From an uncultured Muribaculaceae bacterium (GTDB lineage Bacteria; Bacteroidota; Bacteroidia; Bacteroidales; Muribaculaceae), in contig CAJTWL010000008.1 of NCBI GenBank assembly GCA_910579845.1, forward strand, positions 1 through 64,000: a stretch of 64,000 nucleotides of DNA, read 5' to 3'. The position numbers were made by a program, and so were the translations under genes. The notes under the pieces were generated by a model, which was not told the DNA's origin, searched no databases, and saw only the letters and a list, made by a program, of their open reading frames with translations. Shown here piece after piece: positions 48,796-57,238 of the stretch (its first letter is position 1; every line of letters starts with the position of its first letter).

Positions 48796-49617
48796 CTATT
48801 TCATGGTTTCAAGAATTTTGCAAGCTGTAATGTAGCCAATCTTGACATTCTTCTTTAAACTTGTCAGATCAAATGTTTTTGTTCTTGATATAAGTTGTGG
48901 GCTTACTACGTAATCACAAATCTTAAGATCCTGAAGGACATTGGCCTTAGACATAAGATGAAATGTTCGTCCGGCGATGTCTATTACGGACTGGCGATAT
49001 GTGAATTGACGGTCCAATGGACTACAATTGCTGCCAATCAGTGTTTTGCAGTAGTCTCTTATAGCCCATGCAGGTAAATTTCTAAGCACTCCGCCATCAA
49101 CATAATGAACACCGTTTATTCGTATTGGCGGGAATAAAATAGGTATACTGCATGAAGCGAGAACTCTTGGTACAATTTCACCCTTGCACCAACCTATGGA
49201 AATACCTTTGTCAAAATTTGTAGCACAAACTACTGTGGGTATTTTCAGATCTTCAAGGTTCATGACCGATAGCCAACTTTCAAGCATTTTGCCGAATTTG
49301 TCAAGTTTGAAAAATCCTGACTTAGGAATAGTCCATTCTGTAAAGTCTCCAAATTTCTGTGATTCGGCAAAACATTCAATCATATCATGTGGTGTCAGAC
49401 CGGCACCATATAATACAGCTGCTATAGATCCTGCCGACACTCCTGAAAGAATACCCGGATTTATGCCATATTCCTCCAATGCTTGTAACACACCGATATG
49501 TGCAAATCCACGTGCGCCTCCCCCTCCGAAAGCGATTCCATATTTAGGAACTTTCCGAAAACCTGCATATTCCATCAGACCATCCACAGACAGGCTGTTT
49601 ATGCTAAATTTGCTCAT
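48796..49617 (-). CDS. Patatin-like phospholipase
   Basis: The 273-residue product has the oxyanion motif GGGGARG (31-37), the nucleophile S61 in GVSAGS (59-64) and D174 in the DGG motif (174-176). These are the Ser-Asp dyad of patatin-like lipases. There is no signal peptide; the first 27 residues precede the Gly-rich loop as in RssA-like cytoplasmic proteins. The substrate is unknown. It lies 9 nt before the amylase gene. Confidence 0.85.
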   Translation of the reverse strand: MSKFSINSLSVDGLMEYAGFRKVPKYGIAFGGGGARGFAHIGVLQALEEYGINPGILSGVSAGSIAAVLYGAGLTPHDMIECFAESQKFGDFTEWTIPKSGFFKLDKFGKMLESWLSVMNLEDLKIPTVVCATNFDKGISIGWCKGEIVPRVLASCSIPILFPPIRINGVHYVDGGVLRNLPAWAIRDYCKTLIGSNCSPLDRQFTYRQSVIDIAGRTFHLMSKANVLQDLKICDYVVSPQLISRTKTFDLTSLKKNVKIGYITACKILETMK

Positions 49618-49723
49618 ATTCCGGTGTTATTGTTATAAATAAGTGTAACGCACACTTGTCTTTTTATATTTCAACATGCAGTCACATTTTATATTGTCAA
49701 CATAATTCTGAGACTGTCTGTGA

Positions 49724-50299
49724 TTATATCCCCTGCTTTTTATGTGGCGAAATATCATGAATTATGATGCATCCGGTTTGAGTTATGACTGCATCCATCC
49801 TTATATCATGCGGCTCACTGGGAATTTCATCAAATAATTGAAATTCATATCCGACACCAATCTTTGTAGCTTGCACATTTGCAAGGAGTCTGTCATAAAA
49901 TCCTTTCCCTCTTCCAAGTCTATTCCCCTTCCTGTCGTATGCTACACCCGGAACTACAATCAGATCAAGATCTTCAGGATCAATCATATTGTCTCCCTGT
50001 GGCTCCTCAATGTGAAAGGCGCCTAATTCAAGACGTGTCTCATCATACGGAAGAATTTCAAGATTCACACCATTTACTCTCGGAAGATAAAAATGCTTTT
50101 TGTTTTTCCATTTAGCGAGAAATTTTATGGTTGACAATTCATCTTCGAGTGAATGATACATCATAATGTGGTCTGCAAGTAGAAACGCAGCAGTCTCTTC
50201 AAGTTTAGAAAAAACCGCTTCTGCAGCTTTCTCCTTTTCCGCATCAAGTAGCATAGATCGCAGATTCTTGACTTTCCTTCTTATATCTTCCTTTTCCAT
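49724..50299 (-). CDS. 5-formyltetrahydrofolate cyclo-ligase
   Basis: The 191-residue product contains VVPGVAYDRKGNRLGRGKGF and YDRLL (about 132-156), the ATP and folate-binding motif of the family. An N-terminal helix (EDIRRKVKNLRSMLLDAEKE) with basic residues is also typical. It converts 5-formyl-THF to methenyl-THF with ATP. It lies 13 nt after the S41 protease gene, in the same direction. Confidence 0.9.
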   Translation of the reverse strand: MEKEDIRRKVKNLRSMLLDAEKEKAAEAVFSKLEETAAFLLADHIMMYHSLEDELSTIKFLAKWKNKKHFYLPRVNGVNLEILPYDETRLELGAFHIEEPQGDNMIDPEDLDLIVVPGVAYDRKGNRLGRGKGFYDRLLANVQATKIGVGYEFQLFDEIPSEPHDIRMDAVITQTGCIIIHDISPHKKQGI

Positions 50300-50312
50300 A
50301 GTATTAAAAATA

Positions 50313-51962
50313 TTACTTTCGTTTGGTTATAACTTTTGAATTTTCGTTGATTATATTGACCGGACTTTTACCATTGTTTAATGATTCTATTGCCTCCTGA
50401 ACAGTGGAATCCCTTTGGTTCAGAACCTCAATAAACGCATTAAATCCTATAAGATCTCTTGCTATAACTGCTTTCAATTGGTTAAGCAACAGATGCTTTG
50501 ATTTATTTATGTAATACCATCTTGCCGGTAATCCTTCCTTTGCGGCAAATGAGACAAAATTGTTTAATAATGTATTGTCGCGCGGCATGATTCGAAGCAA
50601 CTCATTCAGGTTTTTCTTGCCTTTCATGAGCTTTCTATAACTTTGAGAAAATTCACTTGCATATTTCTGGATAAGACCTCTGTTTAAAGCTTCCATATAA
50701 TAAGAGGTAATTCCGAGAGTGTCTTCCGGCACAAAAATATCCGGCATGATTCCTCCTCCTCCATAAACTTCCCGTCCGTTTGCAGTGTGAAATATTTTGC
50801 TTTTATCAAGTTTTATAGAATCAAGTGAATAGAATTCACCATGATTATATCTGTCGACTATATCAAGTTCATATTTGCCATTCTTACCTCTTTTATACTC
50901 TTTTTGAATACTTCTTCCTGACGGTGTATAATAACGTGCTACTGTCAATCGTATTGCCGCACTGTCCGGCAACATCAGTTGGTTCTGCACGAGACCCTTG
51001 CCAAAACTTCTTCTGCCTATTACAAGTCCCCTGTCATTATCTTGTATTGCACCTGCAAAAATTTCTGATGCAGAAGCAGAAAATTCATTTGTCAGAACTG
51101 TAATTTCTGTATTCTGGAATTGCCCGTTACCATCGCTAATGGCAATGCTTTCATTTTCCGGATTTCTACCTTTTGTGTATACTATCATTTTTCCTTCAGG
51201 TAGAAACTCGTTTGCCATATATATTGCCTGATCCATGAATCCGCCTGAATTGCCACGAAGATCGAGTATGAATTTACGGGCTCCCTTTTTTTGAAGTTCA
51301 ACCAATGCGGCGAAAAACTCATCATACGTGGTGCGTGCAAATTTGCTTACTCTGATATATCCAATTTCATCGTCAATGATATATTTCGAATCCACACTAT
51401 ATTCGGGTATGCGGTCTCTGACAATATCAAATTGAATTGGTTTGCGAGTTCCGTTTCGTTTTACTTTCAGGGATACATTGGTCCCTTCTTTACCTCTTAA
51501 TGTGGTAAATACATCCTGATTTGTAATTTCTGCACCAGTCAAATTTTTTCCACCAGCCTCTATAATCATGTCACCAGGCAAAAGCCCTACCATTTCTGCT
51601 GGTCCGCCAGGTACTACTTCGATAACTTTTACAGTATCCGATAGAATCTGGAATGAAACTCCCACACCACCAAAAGCTCCTTCTAATTCTTCATTGGTAG
51701 CAGTTAACTCGGACTTAGGTATATAAGCAGAGTGTGGATCAAGAGCAGCCAGCAGATCCGGAAGGCTCTCCTCCATCAAGCTGTCAAGATCAATTTCATC
51801 CACATATTGTGTCTTAATTAATCCAAGTACAGTCTGTAATTTATATTGCGCGGGTGAAATCTTTTTATGAGATTCATATTTACCAAGGAACATTCCCCCG
51901 ATAACACCTAATGCCAATGCCAAAGGAACGAGGACTGCACCAATATTTCTTTTTTTTGCCAT
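50313..51962 (-). CDS. S41 carboxy-terminal processing protease (CtpA-like)
   Basis: The ATG at 51962 is used since it follows the deaminase stop; a start at 52004 would overlap it. The 549-residue protein has a membrane anchor or signal (IGAVLVPLALALGVIGGMFL), a PDZ domain with GGVGVSFQIL to GDMIIEAGGKNL, and the peptidase domain. The nucleophile Ser lies in TNEFSASASEIFAGAIQDND and the general base Lys in RRSFGKGLVQNQ. Such proteases trim periplasmic proteins and cell wall factors. It appears complete. Confidence 0.9.
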   Translation of the reverse strand: MAKKRNIGAVLVPLALALGVIGGMFLGKYESHKKISPAQYKLQTVLGLIKTQYVDEIDLDSLMEESLPDLLAALDPHSAYIPKSELTATNEELEGAFGGVGVSFQILSDTVKVIEVVPGGPAEMVGLLPGDMIIEAGGKNLTGAEITNQDVFTTLRGKEGTNVSLKVKRNGTRKPIQFDIVRDRIPEYSVDSKYIIDDEIGYIRVSKFARTTYDEFFAALVELQKKGARKFILDLRGNSGGFMDQAIYMANEFLPEGKMIVYTKGRNPENESIAISDGNGQFQNTEITVLTNEFSASASEIFAGAIQDNDRGLVIGRRSFGKGLVQNQLMLPDSAAIRLTVARYYTPSGRSIQKEYKRGKNGKYELDIVDRYNHGEFYSLDSIKLDKSKIFHTANGREVYGGGGIMPDIFVPEDTLGITSYYMEALNRGLIQKYASEFSQSYRKLMKGKKNLNELLRIMPRDNTLLNNFVSFAAKEGLPARWYYINKSKHLLLNQLKAVIARDLIGFNAFIEVLNQRDSTVQEAIESLNNGKSPVNIINENSKVITKRK

Positions 51963-51963
51963 G

Positions 51964-52398
51964 TTATTTATTTTTGGTATCTTCCGGTAGGTATACCACT
52001 TCAACTCCCGCTTTCTTTAATAATTCAAGACCATCCGTTATTCTATACATGTCTGAAAAGACAACCCTCTTGATGCCGGCCTGTATTATTAATTTTGAGC
52101 ATTCCATACAAGGACTTGCTGTTACATATAGAGTTCCATTTTCACTGGAATTGTTACTTCTGGCAACCTTGGTTATCGCATTAGCTTCTGCATGTAATAC
52201 ATATGGATAGGTCACTCCCTCTTCAGATTCGCAGATATTGTCAAATCCTGATGGTGTACCGTTGTAACCATCTGATATTATCATTTTATCTTTTACAATA
52301 AGGGCTCCTACTTTTCTTCTGACACAATAGGAGTTTTCACTCCATATCTTAACCATCCGGAGATAACGACGGTCAAGGGTTGTTTGTTTTTCCTCCAT
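51964..52398 (-). CDS. dCMP deaminase
   Basis: The ATG at 52398 gives 144 residues (MEEKQTTLDRRYLRMVKIWS); a longer frame to 52422 overlaps trxB. Zinc motifs are HAEANA (H and E) and PCMEC (two Cys), as in cytidine/dCMP deaminases. The N-terminal YCVRRKVGALIVKD and the NGTPSGFDN loop fit the dCMP deaminase family, which feeds dTMP synthesis. Confidence 0.9.
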   Translation of the reverse strand: MEEKQTTLDRRYLRMVKIWSENSYCVRRKVGALIVKDKMIISDGYNGTPSGFDNICESEEGVTYPYVLHAEANAITKVARSNNSSENGTLYVTASPCMECSKLIIQAGIKRVVFSDMYRITDGLELLKKAGVEVVYLPEDTKNK

Positions 52399-52399
52399 T

Positions 52400-53350
52400 T
52401 TAAACAAAATCTTCGGTCTCAATTAAATATTTTTCGGCATCCATGGCAGCCCTACATCCTGTTCCAGCTGCACTTATGGCTTGACGGTAGTAAGGGTCCG
52501 CACAATCTCCTGCTGCAAATATGCCTGCAACATTTGTATGGGTATGTGGTGAATTTACTTTTATATATCCTTCCGCATCAATATCTATATAACCTTTAAA
52601 TATATCAGTGTTTGGTTTGTGTCCTATTCCAAGAAAGAATCCGTCTATATCAATATCAAATTTCTCTTCCCCGGGTTTGCCCAAATACTTAACAAGATGT
52701 GCGCCCTCCACAACATCCTTACCATACAATCCGATTGTATTACAATTGTAGAGTATTTCAATGTTTTCTCGTTCTGTAACTCTTTTTTTCATTATATCTG
52801 AAGCTCTTAGATAATCTTTTCTGACTATCATATAGACCTTTGATGCCAATGTAGACAAGTATAATGCTTCTTCGCAGGCAGTATCACCACCACCGACTAC
52901 AGCAACTTTCTTTTTTCTATAAAAAAATCCATCGCATGTCGCACATGCGCTTACTCCAAGCCCATTATACTTTTCCTCATCCGGAAGACCCAGGTATTTG
53001 GCGGATGCTCCGGTACATATAATGACACTATCTGCAAATACAACACCACCTCGGTCATCAATGCATTTAAATGGTCTATCTGAGAAATCAACTTTTTCAA
53101 TCTTACGACTGATTATTTCTGCACCAAACCGCAGTGCTTGATCCCTAAGATTCTGCATCATTTCAACTCCCTGAACACCTTGATGATACCCTGGAAAGTT
53201 CTCAACTTCGGTTGTTTGGGTCAACTGACCTCCCGGTTGATCGCCTTCATATATAATTGGTGACAAATTCGCTCTGGATGCATAAATTCCAGCTGTGTAT
53301 CCTGCCGGACCTGATCCTATTATCAATACCTTTGTCTTTGATTCTGACAT
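52400..53350 (-). CDS. trxB: Thioredoxin reductase
   Basis: The ATG at 53350 gives 316 residues (MSESKTKVL). The FAD site is IIGSGPAGYTAGIYA (10-24), the redox CATC lies in SACATCDGFFY (about 134-144), and NADPH binding is at VVGGGDTACEEALYL. The C-terminal GIFAAGDCADPYYRQ is a second FAD motif. It reduces thioredoxin with NADPH. The TrxB-LolA-FtsK gene order is usual in Bacteroidales. Confidence 0.93.
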   Translation of the reverse strand: MSESKTKVLIIGSGPAGYTAGIYASRANLSPIIYEGDQPGGQLTQTTEVENFPGYHQGVQGVEMMQNLRDQALRFGAEIISRKIEKVDFSDRPFKCIDDRGGVVFADSVIICTGASAKYLGLPDEEKYNGLGVSACATCDGFFYRKKKVAVVGGGDTACEEALYLSTLASKVYMIVRKDYLRASDIMKKRVTERENIEILYNCNTIGLYGKDVVEGAHLVKYLGKPGEEKFDIDIDGFFLGIGHKPNTDIFKGYIDIDAEGYIKVNSPHTHTNVAGIFAAGDCADPYYRQAISAAGTGCRAAMDAEKYLIETEDFV

Positions 53351-53520
53351 AATTTTAAATTTAATTATTTTGAATAATATAGTAAATTTAAAAGACAACT
53401 TTTCTGAACCCAATTAAATAAAGTGTAAATTCGTTATTTAATGAATGTTGCACATTATCTTTATTATTCTAATTAACTTTTAATTTACTAATTAATATAT
53501 TAACAAACATCGTTGCATAA

Positions 53521-54153
53521 TTACCTAACGTCCACCAACTCATATCCTGGGAACTTTGATTTTGGATATTTGAAATCTGATTCTGAAATTGACGCTCTAT
53601 AATTAACATTAAACAACGTTATTGTTATCGGTTTTGTCCCCTTTTGCATAATTTTAATGCTGACAGGTTTGAATGAATTCCGATTGACAGCCAGCTCAAT
53701 AGAAGGCAATGAGTTTCTTCCCTGTTTGGATTTAAGCATTAACACATATTGGGTTTTATCAGCATTGTTTACAAGCGTAGGTGTATATTTATTGGAATAT
53801 GTCTTCAAATATTCCAACGGATTGGATTCTCTTACTTCTTCCAAACTTGGTGTGGAAATTGTAGTTTCTTTTGAATTTGAATTTGTTATCCACATTGTTT
53901 TCCCATCATACCATGTAGACGAATGTCGTGATAAATAACAGAAATTCTTGCCTTTTGCTTTAAATGTGCCATCGGTATACCCATATCCTGTTGACATTTT
54001 AAATGTTGCAGAAATTCCCGTTGCGTTGTTCAATGCGGTTGCAGTTTTTTGTAATATCTGATTTGCTGTCGGCACACCAAATACTGACAATGGGAATATA
54101 AAAACAAGTATAAATACTATTTGTCGAAACCTTAAACCCATAAATTTTATCAT
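53521..54153 (-). CDS. LolA-like outer membrane lipoprotein carrier
   Basis: The ATG at 54153 gives 210 residues; the frame to 54162 starts with TTG. A signal peptide is seen (FRQIVFILVFIFPLSVFG) with cleavage near VFGVPTA. The mature protein is beta-rich with NATGISATFKMSTGYGYTDG and the KYPKSKFPGYELVDVR end, in the style of LolA. LolA ferries lipoproteins across the periplasm. Place between trxB and ftsK supports the call. The region 53351-53520 is AT-rich and holds no gene. Confidence 0.75.
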   Translation of the reverse strand: MIKFMGLRFRQIVFILVFIFPLSVFGVPTANQILQKTATALNNATGISATFKMSTGYGYTDGTFKAKGKNFCYLSRHSSTWYDGKTMWITNSNSKETTISTPSLEEVRESNPLEYLKTYSNKYTPTLVNNADKTQYVLMLKSKQGRNSLPSIELAVNRNSFKPVSIKIMQKGTKPITITLFNVNYRASISESDFKYPKSKFPGYELVDVR

Positions 54154-54174
54154 AAATTGCAAAAGGGTATTTTA

Positions 54175-56937
54175 TTATAATGAATCAAGTATTCTCTCAA
54201 GTTCAGCATTATCAACAAGTACAGCTCTTGGTTTACCTCCGGAAGCAGGACCCACTACACCCATGGCTTCAAGCTGATCCATAATTTTCCCGGCTCTGTT
54301 GTAGCCTATCGAATATGAACGTTGAACGGCAGATGTCGAGGCTGTCCCGGTCGCAACAACTCTTCTTGCAACTTCCTCCAATAAAGGATCTCTCTCTCCT
54401 ACGGGGCCTCCGATGATCCCCAAACCCTCTTCTGTCGAAACTTGAGGCTCAGGCAATTCATATACTCCGCATGGGTAGGGTTGTTTTTCAATGTATTCGC
54501 ATATCTCCTCTACTTCCGGCGTGTCAATAAAAGCGCATTGAACCCGAACCATCTCCGAGTTATTAAATATAAGCATATCACCTCTACCTATAAGATGCTG
54601 TGCTCCGGTTGTATCAAGAATTGTTTTTGAATCAACGCCGGAAGATACTTTAAAAGAAATTCTCGCAGGGAAATTTGCTTTTATAATACCTGTGATCACA
54701 TTTGTCGATGGACGCTGAGTTGCAATTATTACATGCATCCCCACCGCACGTGCCTTTTGTGCAAGGCGGGCTATCGGCAATTCAACATTCTTACCGGAAA
54801 CCATCATTAAATCACCAAACTCATCTACAACAACCACAATATACGGAAGGAAACGATGACCCTCTCTCGGATCCAGTTTACCATCTTTTATCTTACTGTT
54901 GTATTCTTCTATATTTCTGGCATGTGCATTCTTGAGAAGCGTATAACGATCATCCATCTCAATGCATAATGAATTTAATGTGGCTTCAACCTTCTTCATG
55001 TCTGTTATTACAGGTTCTGAAGAATCCGCATCCTCTGGAATAACCGCCATATAATGATTTTTCAGTTTGTTATATAGGCTGAATTCTACTTGTTTGGGGT
55101 CTATCATTACGAATTTAAGATCGCTTGGACTTTTACAATAAAGTAGAGATGTTATAATTGCGTTGAGTCCGACAGACTTACCCTGACCAGTGGCACCAGC
55201 GACAAGCAAATGTGGCATTTTTGCCAAGTCTGCGATATAAACATCATTTGATATTGTGGAACCGATAGCAACAGGAAGGATATATTTGCTTTCCTGATAC
55301 TTTTTAGATTTAATTATTGTCTGCATTGACACAGTTAAAGCATCCTTATTCGCGACCTCGATTCCTACGGTTCCTTTACCTGGAATAGGGGCTATTATTC
55401 TGACTCCAGTGGCGGAAAGACTTAATGCAATATCATCGACAAGGCTTCTTATCTTGGCGATTTTCACACCCTTGTCGGGTACAATTTCATATAATGTAAC
55501 TGTAGGACCTACAGTCGCTTTAATCTCTGTTATCGGTATTCCGAAATCAAGAAGTGTCTGCTTGATTTTTGATTTATTCTCAAGTTGCTCTTCTGCATCG
55601 ACACTTATTTTTTCAACTCCGGGTTTTAATAATGAAAACGGAGGGAATTTATATGGATGGCGAGATTCAAAATCCTTTTGAGATTTATAATGAATCTTTT
55701 CACTCTCACCAATCTGATTAACTGTAACAATCATTTTATTATTTTTGACTGTCACATCATTATCTTTTATAACTACATTGTCATTCGATGTATTTACGGA
55801 GTCTGAGGAATTCTCTTTTTCAGTAACTGCAAGAGTAGATTCAAGATTATTATCGTTCTCGGAATCCGTATTCTCTGTTAACTCTACGGCTATGGAATTA
55901 TCATTCGCATCTGTTTGATCATAACTCCTGTCAATGATAACCGTTTCATTTACTGTGTCGAGTGTATAAATCGGTCTCTCATTCTCTTCAAGGTCATCCT
56001 CATCCGAAAATGACACAAAATCTTCATCAACAGGATTGTTTTGCATCACTTCCAACTCTTCTATTGATTCTCCGGTGCGTATGTCATCAAGCTTGTCTGC
56101 GGCGGTGTCTTTTGCTTTGGCTTCCTCTTTTGCTCTTTGTTCGGCACGAATTCGTTCCTCTTCCTCACGTCGTGCTGTACGGATAGCGTGTTTTTTCTCA
56201 ATCCAGTTGATAAGATCTCTAAGACAGATTACAATGAAAAGTGCTACCATGAAGATACAAATCAACACCGAGCCGGTGGTACCGGTGAAGCTGTCAATAA
56301 ACTGATAAACATATCTTGCATGGTAACCGCCCCAGTTAACATATGAGTGTGTCCAAACAGTAGTCAGACCAACTATCAGAGATATGGTTATGAGAGCGAC
56401 AAAGCATTTAATGGTAAAATCTACACTTTTGAATTTTGGACGACCGGTGAGCTGTTTAAGACACATCGCCCCAAGCCATATGATTATCACAAATGATCCG
56501 GCACCAAAACTCTCATTTATAAGAAATTCTGACAATCTTGCGCCACCTTCCCCCCCGGCATTATGAACTTTAGCTGCAGTTCCAATGGGAGTATTGTTAA
56601 TTATTGATTGATCTTTAACACAATCACCGATATATGATATAAATGAGACAAATAGATAGACTGCGAGGCAACCGAGAAATATTCCAAGAAGCAGTTTTAC
56701 AGACTGTGTATTTACCAGCTTTAAAACTTTATATTTGAAAGAATTATTATTAGGAAGAGAATTTTTACCCCTGTTTGTGTTTTTTTTACTATTCTTGTTA
56801 CTATTTTTGTGGCTTTTTTCTTTGTCACGTACTTTGGGAATCGGCTGTACAGATTCAGCTAAAACCTCTACTTTTTCATCAGTGAGGGTGTCATTATAAT
56901 CGAATTCTGGCGAATAATCGTTGTATCTCTTTTCCAT
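54175..56937 (-). CDS. ftsK: DNA translocase FtsK
   Basis: The ATG at 56937 gives 920 residues; an ATG at 56955 would add six. The N-terminus has four membrane segments (about 70-245). An acidic Asp/Asn/Glu linker (about 265-405) follows. The motor has GATGQGKSVGLNAI (Walker A) and VVVVDEFGDLMM (Walker B), and the C-terminal gamma winged helix has SYSIGYNRAGKIMDQLEAMG. FtsK moves chromosome ends at division and acts with XerCD at dif. Confidence 0.93.
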   Translation of the reverse strand: MEKRYNDYSPEFDYNDTLTDEKVEVLAESVQPIPKVRDKEKSHKNSNKNSKKNTNRGKNSLPNNNSFKYKVLKLVNTQSVKLLLGIFLGCLAVYLFVSFISYIGDCVKDQSIINNTPIGTAAKVHNAGGEGGARLSEFLINESFGAGSFVIIIWLGAMCLKQLTGRPKFKSVDFTIKCFVALITISLIVGLTTVWTHSYVNWGGYHARYVYQFIDSFTGTTGSVLICIFMVALFIVICLRDLINWIEKKHAIRTARREEEERIRAEQRAKEEAKAKDTAADKLDDIRTGESIEELEVMQNNPVDEDFVSFSDEDDLEENERPIYTLDTVNETVIIDRSYDQTDANDNSIAVELTENTDSENDNNLESTLAVTEKENSSDSVNTSNDNVVIKDNDVTVKNNKMIVTVNQIGESEKIHYKSQKDFESRHPYKFPPFSLLKPGVEKISVDAEEQLENKSKIKQTLLDFGIPITEIKATVGPTVTLYEIVPDKGVKIAKIRSLVDDIALSLSATGVRIIAPIPGKGTVGIEVANKDALTVSMQTIIKSKKYQESKYILPVAIGSTISNDVYIADLAKMPHLLVAGATGQGKSVGLNAIITSLLYCKSPSDLKFVMIDPKQVEFSLYNKLKNHYMAVIPEDADSSEPVITDMKKVEATLNSLCIEMDDRYTLLKNAHARNIEEYNSKIKDGKLDPREGHRFLPYIVVVVDEFGDLMMVSGKNVELPIARLAQKARAVGMHVIIATQRPSTNVITGIIKANFPARISFKVSSGVDSKTILDTTGAQHLIGRGDMLIFNNSEMVRVQCAFIDTPEVEEICEYIEKQPYPCGVYELPEPQVSTEEGLGIIGGPVGERDPLLEEVARRVVATGTASTSAVQRSYSIGYNRAGKIMDQLEAMGVVGPASGGKPRAVLVDNAELERILDSL

Positions 56938-57020
56938 CAATGCAAATTTAATCATTTTCCATTTAAGAAGCCATCAATTCATAAGGAAGATTAAGGAATT
57001 TTTGTTAAATTCGCATTTAA

Positions 57021-57200
57021 ATGACACCACTTAAAATTATAGGAATTGCAATTTTGATACTTATATGGGGATGGCTGTCCTGGGCTGTGCTTGGTAGCGG
57101 TATAAATCTCAAGAATTTACTTATTGTAATTATGGCCGCTATCATTATATTTGTTCCATTATATAAACGATATAAGGGTACACCGGATGATGAGGGATAA
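57021..57200 (+). CDS. Small membrane protein between ftsK and dxs
   Basis: A 59-codon frame with ATG at 57021 and stop at 57198-57200. It encodes two hydrophobic segments: IIGIAILILIWGWLSWAVLG (about 6-25) and LLIVIMAAIIIFVPLY (about 32-48), followed by KRYKGTPDDEG. The layout, two helices with a short charged end, fits a real inner membrane protein. It is divergent from ftsK and precedes dxs by 38 nt. No function is known to me. Confidence 0.65.
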   Translation: MTPLKIIGIAILILIWGWLSWAVLGSGINLKNLLIVIMAAIIIFVPLYKRYKGTPDDEG

Positions 57201-57238
57201 TTGGCGCAAAGTTTAGTAGTACTCAAAATTTAACTGGA

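Noticed and set aside
53414..53520. Small gene in the AT-rich gap before lolA
   Set aside because: Only short AT-rich frames without a usable start are present.
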